Source: JAFKKF01 sp038323025
GTDB taxonomy: Bacteria > Pseudomonadota > Alphaproteobacteria > Rhizobiales > Kaistiaceae
Direction of reading: 5' to 3'
Assembly: GCA_038323025.1 (NCBI GenBank)
Contig: JBBQGL010000010.1
Location: forward strand, 1 to 41,389
DNA length: 41,389 bases
The notes beneath the pieces are model-generated. The model was not told the DNA's origin. It worked only from the letters and a program-made list of their open reading frames with translations, and ran no database searches. Made by a program: the position numbers and the translations under genes. How positions within the stretch are numbered: the first letter of the stretch is position 1; each line of letters starts with the position of its first letter. This document shows positions 1-7,671 of this stretch, piece by piece.

Positions 1-232
1 GAGGAACGTAGGTCTTCCCGGCGACGCGGTACGGCTCGCCAAGGCTGTAGTGCCCGCCGCCCTTGGGGACGTGACCGCTGAAGGCAATCGGTGCGCCGCC
101 AAAGCCAAAATCTTCGGCCGATGGCAGTTCCGAGCAGCCAGCCAGCAACCCGGCCGCAATCAACGGCGCCGAAACGCGTGCAGCCCACGAAATGCTGAGC
201 GCCGCACAAGGCCAGCGTTTCGCGTTCAGCAT
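1..232 (-). CDS. rlpA: RlpA lipoprotein, N-terminal fragment (cut by window edge)
   Basis: Reading the minus strand from an ATG at 232-230 gives 77 residues that run off the left edge. They start MLNAKRWPCAAL, contain a lipobox-like LLAGC (Cys at residue 33) after a hydrophobic stretch, and continue KGGGHYSLGEPYRVAGKTYVP. That pattern is typical of the segment just before the double-psi beta-barrel (DPBB) of septal lytic transglycosylase RlpA, an outer-membrane lipoprotein that cleaves denuded peptidoglycan glycans. The rest of the barrel is not downstream on this strand inside the window. The missing second half of the DPBB and the SPOR domain lie on the opposite strand at about 1064-1801. 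This is therefore one arm of a rearranged gene; what follows the fragment lies outside the window. No strong ribosome binding site is visible, but lipobox position and family match support the start. Confidence 0.85.
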   Translation of the reverse strand, partial: MLNAKRWPCAALSISWAARVSAPLIAAGLLAGCSELPSAEDFGFGGAPIAFSGHVPKGGGHYSLGEPYRVAGKTYVP

Positions 233-338
233 CAGGACGCCGATCCCGCTACGGGAGCGCCGCCGTCTATCTGACCGACTGCAATGAGCCTGAAATGGAG
301 AATCGCTTCGCCCCCGCTATCCCCTGGCACCCCTTACC

Positions 339-359
339 GGCCAGATTCAGAATCAGGCC
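339..359. repeat. Imperfect 21-bp palindrome (possible operator)
   Basis: GGCC-A-GATTC-A-GAATC-A-GGCC is symmetrical about position 349 except for one A/A mismatch in each arm. Its place between two divergent starts fits a repressor or activator site, but the regulator is unknown. Confidence 0.4.
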
Positions 360-382
360 AGCCCCGAGGCAATCAGCGTAGT

Positions 383-430
383 GAATCAAACCTCCGGCCC
401 TTTGGCAAGCGACTATCCTTGCCTTGATTC
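383..430. repeat. Stem-loop with bulge, GAATCAA...TTGATTC
   Basis: GAATCAA (383-389) pairs with TTGATTC (424-430), and GGCAAG (404-409) pairs with CTTGCC (418-423). The 3' arm is contiguous over 13 bases. The 5' arm is split by 14 unpaired bases and the loop is 8 bases. No U-tract follows, so it does not look like an intrinsic terminator. It may be a structured leader or a pair of protein-binding half-sites. Confidence 0.35.
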
Positions 431-550
431 AATGTGCCCGCCCTGGCGTGACGAGCCGTTAAGAATGGCCGCTGGTGCGAATGGACCGGCAAAAAGCGGA
501 AGGCGTAGCTTGATTGGCGGCCGATACGGCTTACCGGGCACAGCCATTCC

Positions 551-1801
551 ATGACGCCATTTCATTTTGAGAAGACCGGTGCCGGCTGGCTGGCGGATGT
601 GCTGCCGGAGCTAAGAGACCTGCCGTCGCCGCCGGAGGCCGCAAGAATCGAGAGTCGCGCCCAGGCGAGCAACAGTCTCGGTCCGAGGCCCCTGTGGAGC
701 GGCTATCGCTCGCTGACGAACTATCCGACGGATACGAAAGGCACGCGGTCGTCAAACGACGTTCGCAGCGCGCCCACCATGGGTCGCTTCTTTGCGTGGA
801 TAGCGGCCGAAAGGAAGCCGGACGTGATCGTCGAGTTCGGGACCGCCTTCGGCGTCTCGGGCATGTACTGGCTGGCAGGGTTGAACGCGGCTGCAACCGG
901 CACCCTCTTCACGTTCGAGCCGAACGCCGATTGGGCCTCGATCGCGGACGCGAACCTTTCCGCGATTTCACATCGCTACAGACTGACGGTTGGGACCTTC
1001 GAGGATCACGTGGCGTCGACGCTCGACGGTCGCGGCATCGATATCGCCTTTGTGGATGCCATCGCCGCTCATCCGACCCTGCCGCTCCCCTGCTACGTTC
1101 GGGTCACCAATCTCGCCAACGGCCGCTCGATGGTTGTGCGGGTCAACGACCGCGGGCCGTTCACGCGCGGCCGGGTCATCGACGTGTCGTCCTCGGTGGC
1201 AGAACTCCTCGACTTCAAGCGGGCGGGTACTACGCGCGTTCAGGTGAAGTACGTCGGCCCGGCGGACGTCGACGGCAACGACCGGCGGATGCTGCTCGCG
1301 TCCTACCAGGGTCCGGGCGCCCGGGGCACGACTGAGGTCGCCGACGGGCGGCCCGGTGTGATTCTGGCATCGGCGCCCGCGGCAAGGTCCCGGCCCGCAA
1401 TTGATTTCGGCATCGCGGATCCCGGGCCTGATAACGGCAGCGACGATGCCTTGGCGCCTTTCGTTCTGCGCGCCGGCTTCGCATCTTCCTACGCGGCCCC
1501 GAATCCTCTGACCCCCGCCCAGTCGGCCGCGGCCAAGCTCGCGGCGGGTGCCGCTGACGCTCCCGCTCGGCCGGTTCCGGCAATCATCCAGCTCGGCTCG
1601 TTCTCCGATCCGGACAATGCCGATCGGACGCAGCGGATGTTCGAGCGCTACGGCAAAGTCGTTGTAGTCGACCGCCTCTCGAACTCCGGCGCGCTCAGGT
1701 CCGTCCGCGTGGTGATCGAGGATCCGGCCATCAGGCCCGAAACCGTGATCGCAGCTGCCGAAGCGGCAGGCCTCACCGGCGCTTACCTGGTCAAGCGCTA
1801 G
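551..1801 (+). CDS. Chimeric ORF: methyltransferase N-half fused to RlpA C-half
   Basis: This 416-residue ORF joins two unrelated halves. Residues 1 to about 171 look like the N-terminus of a class I SAM-dependent methyltransferase: motif I is VIVEFGTAFGVSG (residues 92-104), an acidic residue follows at FTFEP, and motif IV-like DIAFVDAI sits at 164-171, where such enzymes normally continue with a His/Tyr-rich stretch. From residue 172 (AAHPTLPLPCYVRV) the sequence is the second half of the RlpA barrel, with the conserved His (174) and the Asp of VNDRGPF (200). A Pro/Ala-rich linker and a SPOR peptidoglycan-binding domain (about 337-416) follow. The fusion lacks the RlpA signal peptide, the WYG and NGE motifs, and the methyltransferase C-terminus. 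Neither activity is expected, and the SPOR part would stay in the cytoplasm. It could be a real inversion product or an assembly chimera. Confidence 0.8.
   Translation: MTPFHFEKTGAGWLADVLPELRDLPSPPEAARIESRAQASNSLGPRPLWSGYRSLTNYPTDTKGTRSSNDVRSAPTMGRFFAWIAAERKPDVIVEFGTAFGVSGMYWLAGLNAAATGTLFTFEPNADWASIADANLSAISHRYRLTVGTFEDHVASTLDGRGIDIAFVDAIAAHPTLPLPCYVRVTNLANGRSMVVRVNDRGPFTRGRVIDVSSSVAELLDFKRAGTTRVQVKYVGPADVDGNDRRMLLASYQGPGARGTTEVADGRPGVILASAPAARSRPAIDFGIADPGPDNGSDDALAPFVLRAGFASSYAAPNPLTPAQSAAAKLAAGAADAPARPVPAIIQLGSFSDPDNADRTQRMFERYGKVVVVDRLSNSGALRSVRVVIEDPAIRPETVIAAAEAAGLTGAYLVKR
1058..1072 (+). other. Rearrangement breakpoint (methyltransferase | rlpA)
   Basis: Homology switches from methyltransferase (FVDAI, codons to 1063) to RlpA (AAHPTLPL, codons from 1064) without a stop or frame change. 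In RlpA family members the residues before AAHPTLPL are usually a NAL-T/S type segment, absent here. No long inverted repeat or recombinase-like site is visible at the join. Confidence 0.7.
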
Positions 1802-1903
1802 GCGATTTCCCCTCGTTCCGGAGCCGGGCGGCGTGATCGCTGCCGTCGGGCTCGTTGTCCGTTCATGCCGCGCCTGCTACCTGTTCTCCTCAGGGGAGGG
1901 GAA

Positions 1904-3082
1904 ATGGAAACGGCCATGACCGAAAAGCCGGCTGCATCCTCTTTGGCCGCCGCACTGCTGGCGCTCGCCCTCGCCGTTTTCGCCTTCCCGGCACACGCCG
2001 ACGTCTTTGCGACGAGCGCCCCCCGCGCCCTGCTCATCGATCTCGAGACCCATACGGTTCTTTTCGAAAAGGACGCCGACGCGCGCATGCCGCCGGCGAG
2101 CATGAGCAAGCTCATGACCTCGGCGGTGATCTTCGAGGCCATCCGCGCCGGCAAGCTCAGCCTCGATCAGGAATTTGTGGTCAGCAAGCGGGCGTGGAAG
2201 GAAGGCGGCGCCAACTCGGGTGGCTCCACGATGTTCGCCAAGCTCGGCAGCTCGATCAAGGTCGCCGACCTGATCAAGGGCGTGATCATCCAGTCGGGCA
2301 ACGACGCCTGCATCGTCATGGCGGAAGGAATGGCCGGAAGCGAGACCGCCTTTGCGGCCCTGATGAATGCCGAGGCGGCGCGCATTGGCCTCGCGAATTC
2401 GCACTTCGCCAACGCCAGCGGCCTCGACGATCCGGCCGAATACACCACGACGCGCGATCTTGCCCGGCTCGCTCAATACATCATCGAAACCTTCCCCGAG
2501 TTCTACAAGATCTACGGCGAGACCGAGTTCACCTGGAACAAGATCAGGCAGCCGAACCGCAATCCCCTCCTCGACATGAAGATCGGCGCCGACGGCTTGA
2601 AGACCGGCTACACCGAGGCCGCCGGCTACGGTCTTGTCGGATCGGCGGTGCAGAACGGCAGGCGGCTCATCCTCGTCGTTGCCGGCACGGGCTCGGCCAA
2701 GGAGCGCGCCGACGAAAGCCGCAAGTTGATGGAATGGGGTTTCAATACCTTCGAGAAGATCGACCTTTTCGCGAGCGGCGCCGTCGTCGGCGAAGCGCGG
2801 GTATTCGGGGGCGTCGCCGGCCACGTCGACCTCGTCGGCAAGGGACCGATTGGCGTGCTTGTGCCCCATGGAGGCCGCGCCGCGCTGAAAGCCGAAGTGA
2901 TCTATCGCGGTCCGGTTCCAGCGCCGATCGTCGCCGGTCAGCTGATCGGGCTGGTCAGGATTTCCGGTGCCGACGGCGTCACCAAGGTGCAACCGCTTTA
3001 CGCTGCCAGCGACGTTGCTGCCGGCCCGATGGCGGGCCGCGCTTTCGATGCCTTGTCCGAGTTGCTGCTCGGCTGGTGGTAG
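1904..3082 (+). CDS. dacC: D-alanyl-D-alanine carboxypeptidase (PBP5/6 family)
   Basis: This is a periplasmic serine enzyme that removes the terminal D-Ala from peptidoglycan pentapeptides. With the start at 1904 the protein has 392 residues. It has a hydrophobic signal sequence ending near FAFPAHA, then the three penicillin-binding motifs: SMSK (Ser66/Lys69), SGN (about 131-133) and KTG (233-235). A PBP5-type C-terminal domain and a short amphipathic tail (ALSELLLGWW) probably anchor it to the membrane. ATG 1904 follows a strong purine-rich site (AGGGGAGGGG, 1892-1901); an upstream ATG at 1865 and one at 1916 are alternatives. It lies just downstream of the RlpA C-half, the usual rhizobial order rlpA-dac-tmk-holB-metG. 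The exact dac paralogue name is uncertain. Confidence 0.93.
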   Translation: METAMTEKPAASSLAAALLALALAVFAFPAHADVFATSAPRALLIDLETHTVLFEKDADARMPPASMSKLMTSAVIFEAIRAGKLSLDQEFVVSKRAWKEGGANSGGSTMFAKLGSSIKVADLIKGVIIQSGNDACIVMAEGMAGSETAFAALMNAEAARIGLANSHFANASGLDDPAEYTTTRDLARLAQYIIETFPEFYKIYGETEFTWNKIRQPNRNPLLDMKIGADGLKTGYTEAAGYGLVGSAVQNGRRLILVVAGTGSAKERADESRKLMEWGFNTFEKIDLFASGAVVGEARVFGGVAGHVDLVGKGPIGVLVPHGGRAALKAEVIYRGPVPAPIVAGQLIGLVRISGADGVTKVQPLYAASDVAAGPMAGRAFDALSELLLGWW

Positions 3083-3112
3083 CCGACGCCAGCCGCTATA
3101 TCACTCGGCAGA

Positions 3113-3766
3113 ATGGCAGGCAGATTCATAACCTTCGAAGGCGGGGAGGGGGCCGGGAAATCGTCCCAGATCAAGCGGCTTGCGGCACGGCTGACGGCCG
3201 CGGGCAAGACGGTCACCTCCACGCGGGAGCCCGGCGGGACCCCGGGCGCCGAGGCGATCCGGCGCGTGCTCCTGACGGGCCTGGCGCAGCCGCTTGGTCC
3301 GGAGGTTGAAGCGATCTTGTTTGCGGCGGCCCGCGCCGACCACGTCGAGCGCCTCATCCGGCCGGCACTCGCCAACGGCGACTGGGTGCTGTCGGACCGT
3401 TTCGCGGACTCGACCCACGTTTACCAGGGTACCGGCGGGGCCGTGGACGCGACATTCCTTGATACCCTCGACCGAGTGACCATAGGGGGCACCCGTCCCG
3501 ACCTCACGTTCATCCTGGACATCGCGCCGAACGAGGGCCTCGCGCGGGTCGCGGGCCGGCTGGCCGGGGCGAATGGAGGAAATCCCGACCGATTTGAAAG
3601 CGATGCACTGGCGGTCCATGAGCGCAGAAGACAGGCGTATCTCGATATTGCCGCGCGCGATCCCGGCCGCTGCGTGGTCATCGACGCTTCGCAACCGGAA
3701 GAGGTCGTGGCGGATAGCATTTGGCTGACGGTCAGGGCCCGCCTCCTCGATCGCACGGCTGCCTGA
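3113..3766 (+). CDS. tmk: Thymidylate kinase
   Basis: This cytoplasmic kinase phosphorylates dTMP to dTDP with ATP for DNA synthesis. The 217-residue protein has the normal family length. It opens with FITFEGGEGAGKSSQ (P-loop GEGAGKS near residues 10-16), then the DR motif in SDRFADSTHVYQG, and a lid-region DRFE in GGNPDRFESDAL. The start ATG lies 30 bases after the carboxypeptidase stop. Its stop (TGA 3764-3766) is 3 bases before the GTG of holB, so the two are surely co-transcribed, an arrangement widespread in proteobacteria. Confidence 0.96.
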   Translation: MAGRFITFEGGEGAGKSSQIKRLAARLTAAGKTVTSTREPGGTPGAEAIRRVLLTGLAQPLGPEVEAILFAAARADHVERLIRPALANGDWVLSDRFADSTHVYQGTGGAVDATFLDTLDRVTIGGTRPDLTFILDIAPNEGLARVAGRLAGANGGNPDRFESDALAVHERRRQAYLDIAARDPGRCVVIDASQPEEVVADSIWLTVRARLLDRTAA

Positions 3767-3769
3767 GCC

Positions 3770-4855
3770 GTGGCCGACCCCGGTAGCCTTTCGCGCCTCG
3801 ACAAGATCGGGGATTGGCCCGCGCCGGAAGAACGGCCGGATTGGTTCGGGGCGACCGTCGCCGAGCGGACCTTGCTCGACGCCTATCGCGGCGGCCGCAT
3901 GCACCATGCCTGGCTGCTCGGCGGCCCGAAGGGGATAGGCAAGGCAACCCTGGCGTATCGCTTCGCCCGCTTCGCCTTTGCCCATCCCGATCCGCGCTCG
4001 CCGGAAGCAGCCGGCGCCACCGATCTTTCGGTGCCGGCTGACCGGCCGGCCTTCCGCCGCGTCGCCAATCGTTCGCACCCGAACCTGCTCGCGCTCGAGC
4101 GGCCCTGGGATGACGACAACAAACGCTACAAGACCCAGCTGACCATCGCCGAGATCCGCCGCACCGTCGCGTTCTTCGGTTCCACGGGGGGAGAACCGGG
4201 TTGGCGCATCGCCATCGTCGACCCGGCAGACGACATGAATCCGAACGCGGCGAATGCGCTCCTGAAGGTCCTCGAGGAGCCGCCGGCGCGGGCTCTTTTC
4301 TTCATCATCTCGCATGCCCCCGGCCGCCTGCTGCCCACGATCCGCTCCCGCTGCCGGCAGCTCGAACTTGCGCCACTACCGCCGGAGACGATCGCGGCGG
4401 CCCTGCGGGAAGCTCCCGCGACGCCCGACTCCGACGACATTCGGTTGGCGGCGGCGCTTGCCGAGGGAAGCCTTCGTCGCGCGATCCTGCTCATCGAGGA
4501 GGGCGGCATCGTCACCTACCGCGAGTTTGCCCGCCTGACGGCCCGACTGCCACAAATCGACGTTGCGGCCATGCACGCCTTCGCCGAGTCCGTCAGCAAA
4601 CGCGGGGCCGACGACGCTTATGGAGGGTTTCTCGACCTGATCCGGGACTGGCTTGGCCGGCGGGTGCGCGGCGAGCCGGAGCCCGATGAGCCCCATTCGC
4701 CGGCCGAAGGTCTGCGGGCTGTTCCGCTTGCCAGGTGGGCGGAGGTATGGGAAAAAGTCGCGCAATCCTCGGGCGACGCCGAGGAGCTCAATCTCGATCG
4801 TAAACAGGTGGTCCTTTCGATCCTCATGACGCTCGCCCGCGCCACCCGAATGTGA
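3770..4855 (+). CDS. holB: DNA polymerase III delta-prime subunit
   Basis: This AAA+ subunit of the clamp loader helps open the beta sliding clamp at replication forks. The 361-residue protein starts with GTG at 3770, three bases after the tmk stop. It has a P-loop-like LLGGPKGIGKATLAYRFARF, the NALLKVLEEPP signature, and SRCR (sensor/arginine-finger region). The Cys-rich zinc module seen in the E. coli protein is not apparent: the segment after the P-loop carries no Cys cluster. The tmk-holB pairing supports the call. Confidence 0.93.
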   Translation: MADPGSLSRLDKIGDWPAPEERPDWFGATVAERTLLDAYRGGRMHHAWLLGGPKGIGKATLAYRFARFAFAHPDPRSPEAAGATDLSVPADRPAFRRVANRSHPNLLALERPWDDDNKRYKTQLTIAEIRRTVAFFGSTGGEPGWRIAIVDPADDMNPNAANALLKVLEEPPARALFFIISHAPGRLLPTIRSRCRQLELAPLPPETIAAALREAPATPDSDDIRLAAALAEGSLRRAILLIEEGGIVTYREFARLTARLPQIDVAAMHAFAESVSKRGADDAYGGFLDLIRDWLGRRVRGEPEPDEPHSPAEGLRAVPLARWAEVWEKVAQSSGDAEELNLDRKQVVLSILMTLARATRM

Positions 4856-4919
4856 TGCTCACTGCCGAAGATTCGGCCCTGCATTCCTCGAGGCGCTATC
4901 CGCAAAAGGCGAGACGGCA

Positions 4920-6479
4920 ATGAACCCGCCGAAATACTACATCACCACGGCCATCTCCTACCCGAACGGGCCGCCGCACGTCGGCCATGCCTATGAGGTG
5001 CTCGCGGCGGACGCGATCGCGCGGTTCCAGCGGCTGGACGGCCGTGACGTCTACTTCCTCACCGGGACCGACGAGCACGGCATCAAGATGAAGCAGACGG
5101 CGGCGCGCGAGGGCGTGACCCCGCGCGAACTCGCCGACCGCAACACGCCGCTGTTCCAGAAGATGGTCGCGGCGCTGGGTTGCTCGAACGACGATTTCAT
5201 CCGGACGACCGAGCCCCGTCACTATCGCTCGTCGGAGGAAATCTGGCGCCGCATGGCCGCGGCCGGCGACCTCTACAAGGATAACTATGCCGGCTGGTAC
5301 TCGGTTCGCGACGAGGCCTACTACGCCGAGTCCGAAACGGAGGTTCGGCCGGACAAGGTCCGCTACGGTCCTCAGGGCACGCCGGTCGAGTGGGTCGAGG
5401 AGGAAAGCTATTTCTTCCGGCTATCCGCGTATCAGGACCGCCTTCTGGCGCATTACGACGCGCATCCCGAATTCATCGGTCCGGAAGAGCGCCGCAACGA
5501 GGTGGTGAGCTTCGTGAAGGGTGGCCTACGCGACCTTTCCGTCTCGCGCACGACGTTCGACTGGGGCATCCCCGTTCCCGGCGACCCGAAGCACGTGATG
5601 TACGTCTGGGTCGACGCACTTACCAACTACATTACCGGCGTGGGTTTTCCCGACGATAAGGGCGAAAAATTCCAGCGCTACTGGCCGGCGGATCTTCATC
5701 TGATCGGCAAGGACATCGTCCGCTTCCACGCGGTCTATTGGCCTGCCTTCCTGATGTCGGCAGGCCTCGCCTTGCCGAAGCGCATCTTCGGCCACGGTTT
5801 TCTTTTCAACCGCGGTGAGAAGATGTCGAAGTCGGTCGGCAACGTGGTTGATCCGTTCGCCATGATCGCCGAATACGGCGTCGACGCGGTCCGCTACTTC
5901 TTTCTGCGCGAAGTGCCCTTCGGACAGGATGGCAGCTACAGCCACGAGGCCATTGTTCAGCGCATCAACGCCGATCTCGCCAACGACCTCGGCAATCTGG
6001 CGCAGCGCTCGCTCACCATGATCGCGCGCAACTGCGAGGGCAGGGTGCCAAAGCCCGTCGGCTTTACGGCCGATGACGAGCGGATGCTGGGCGAGGCCGA
6101 TGCGCTGCTGGCGCTTTGCCGCGCTGCCGTGGCGGACCAGCAGCTCCATCTTGCGTTGAACGCCGTTTGGGCGGTCGTTGCTGAAACCAACCGGTATTTC
6201 GCGGGCGCCGCGCCGTGGGAGCTGCGGAAGAGCGATCCTGCCCGGATGGCCACGGTCCTCTACGTCACTGCCGAGGTCGTGCGCCAGGTGGCAGTCCTCA
6301 CCCAGCCCGCCATGCCCACCTCGATGACCAGGCTTCTCGACCTGCTGGCGATTGCGCCGGCGGCACGGGATTTCGCGGCCCTCGGTGCGGGCGGGCGGCT
6401 GGTCGCCGGGACGCCCCTTCCGCCGCCAACGGCGGTATTCCCGCGCTATGTCGAGAAGGAAGACGCGGCGAAGGCGTAG
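4920..6479 (+). CDS. metG: Methionyl-tRNA synthetase
   Basis: A class I synthetase charging tRNA-Met in the cytoplasm. The 519-residue protein has the HIGH-type motif YPNGPPHVGHAYEV (residues 14-27), the KMSKS motif in RGEKMSKSVGN (around 300) and a C-terminal anticodon-binding helical domain. Length and the absence of a C-terminal tRNA-binding (Arc1p-like) extension match the shorter form common in alphaproteobacteria. Residues 1-6 (MNPPKY) lead directly into YITTAISYPNG, so the ATG at 4920 is well placed. It follows holB by 64 bases. Its stop (6477-6479) lies only 4 bases from the stop of the convergent glycosyltransferase gene. Confidence 0.97.
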   Translation: MNPPKYYITTAISYPNGPPHVGHAYEVLAADAIARFQRLDGRDVYFLTGTDEHGIKMKQTAAREGVTPRELADRNTPLFQKMVAALGCSNDDFIRTTEPRHYRSSEEIWRRMAAAGDLYKDNYAGWYSVRDEAYYAESETEVRPDKVRYGPQGTPVEWVEEESYFFRLSAYQDRLLAHYDAHPEFIGPEERRNEVVSFVKGGLRDLSVSRTTFDWGIPVPGDPKHVMYVWVDALTNYITGVGFPDDKGEKFQRYWPADLHLIGKDIVRFHAVYWPAFLMSAGLALPKRIFGHGFLFNRGEKMSKSVGNVVDPFAMIAEYGVDAVRYFFLREVPFGQDGSYSHEAIVQRINADLANDLGNLAQRSLTMIARNCEGRVPKPVGFTADDERMLGEADALLALCRAAVADQQLHLALNAVWAVVAETNRYFAGAAPWELRKSDPARMATVLYVTAEVVRQVAVLTQPAMPTSMTRLLDLLAIAPAARDFAALGAGGRLVAGTPLPPPTAVFPRYVEKEDAAKA

Positions 6480-6483
6480 GCGC

Positions 6484-7500
6484 TCAGGCCAGGGCGGCGT
6501 TGATCCGCTTCACGGTCGCCTCGGTCTCCGTCGCGACGGTGCGGGCCATGGCGAAGGCCTGCCCCGCCGCGGCAATCTCCCGGGCTTCCGCATCGTGGGT
6601 CCGGCACCATTCAAGGCGTTTCTTCAGGTCGGTCAGGTCCGAACGAACCGGAACGTAATGCCTCCAGGGCACGAGATCACTGTAGTACCACTGGCGGTAG
6701 CCCTGCCGAGACGCGACCTTGATGACGCAGCAGCCGAGCAGCAGCCGCGTGTAGAAATTGCTCCACGCATTGCTGAAGCCGTCGATATCGACCGCGAACT
6801 TCACGCTGGCCCATTCCGCCGGCGCCATGAAACTCCCGAGGACGCCAAGCCGATCGAGCCGCGCGACATCCGGGTTGGATGCCGACTTCGGACGGGCGAT
6901 CCTCACATCCGTACCGGCCACGTCCTTCAGCAGGAGACACATGCGAACACGAAGGCGGACTTCGGGATCATTCACCCCGCCGGGGTCCTCGGGAACTGTG
7001 CCGATCCCCGAGGCCGCGCCACGCCAGAGCACGAGGTTGCGCCGGCTGGCCCAATTGCCCGAATTGGCTTCCGCAAGACGCCGGAACGGCTCATAGCCGT
7101 CCCGCATGAACTGTCGGTCCGGAACCAGGAGCGCGCGACTGCGCGCCGAGCAGAACGACAGGACCGGTTCGTCAGGTCCTTCGTAGGCGTCACTGAAATC
7201 GACAACGGCGACCTCCACGGCGCGATCGGTGCGCGCAAAAACGCGCAGCATCGTCGGGCAGCGTTTCCAGAGCACGCTGAAGCGCCGGTGCGACGCCTGA
7301 AGCTCCGCGAAGCTGATCCCGACGCGAATACGGCTCCCGTGCTTCGTGAATTTGGCCTGGAAAGGCGCTGCGTCCGGGTTGTCCTCCAGCAACACCGTCG
7401 GCGAAAACAAACCCGGCTGCGGCAGGCCGGTCGAAAACCGGACACGCAGCGCGACGCGTTTCACCGAACCGGGGATCGACCGATAGTAGAGGGCAGACAT
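6484..7500 (-). CDS. GT90/CAP10-like glycosyltransferase
   Basis: The 338-residue protein resembles the Glyco_transf_90 (CAP10, O-glucosyltransferase/LPS-modifying) family. Visible signatures are NLVLWRGAASG (residues about 155-165) and KFAVDIDGFSNAWSNFYTRL followed by LLGCCVIKVAS, a tryptophan- and tyrosine-rich QWYYSDLVPWRHYVPV, and DLTDLKKRLEWCRTH near the C-terminus. No membrane segment or signal peptide is seen, so it is probably cytoplasmic and may add sugars to lipopolysaccharide, capsule or another acceptor; the acceptor is unknown. It sits on the minus strand between metG and tatD, normally neighbours on one strand, so it looks inserted. No strong ribosome site precedes ATG 7500. Confidence 0.75.
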   Translation of the reverse strand: MSALYYRSIPGSVKRVALRVRFSTGLPQPGLFSPTVLLEDNPDAAPFQAKFTKHGSRIRVGISFAELQASHRRFSVLWKRCPTMLRVFARTDRAVEVAVVDFSDAYEGPDEPVLSFCSARSRALLVPDRQFMRDGYEPFRRLAEANSGNWASRRNLVLWRGAASGIGTVPEDPGGVNDPEVRLRVRMCLLLKDVAGTDVRIARPKSASNPDVARLDRLGVLGSFMAPAEWASVKFAVDIDGFSNAWSNFYTRLLLGCCVIKVASRQGYRQWYYSDLVPWRHYVPVRSDLTDLKKRLEWCRTHDAEAREIAAAGQAFAMARTVATETEATVKRINAALA

Positions 7501-7671
7501 GAGGAGGCCGACGGATTGGCGGGAAGCCGCTCCCTATACCATGCCTCCAGGCCGATTCTCGCCCGTTCCGGAGCCTGATTCCAAAGAGTCCGAACAAGGC
7601 ATGCAGTCGACAGCGCCGCTCCGTACGGTCTAGGAAGGGCGCCCCACCATCAGGCCCACCGCAGAGCACCC
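7501..7671. promoter_or_regulatory. Divergent spacer, glycosyltransferase / tatD
   Basis: These 171 bases separate two outward-facing genes and must hold promoters in both directions. CTATAC near 7534-7539 is a weak -10 candidate. No operator-like dyad was recognised. Confidence 0.3.

Larger units (their letters stand above)
233..550. promoter_or_regulatory. Intergenic region between divergent rlpA-N and methyltransferase-N
   Basis: This 318-base gap holds no supportable gene and no tRNA-like T-loop. It separates two outward-facing starts (rlpA fragment leftward, methyltransferase rightward), so it should contain both promoters. It carries two dyad structures, listed separately, that share the hexamer GAATCA/TGATTC. 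No confident -35/-10 pair was recognised. Confidence 0.5.

Noticed and set aside
50..274. Plus-strand 74-codon open frame at the left edge
   Set aside because: It is antisense to the RlpA lipoprotein fragment, which has a clear lipobox and family match.
233..550. Possible tRNA upstream of rlpA
   Set aside because: No T-loop GGTTCGA-type sequence or cloverleaf could be found on either strand.
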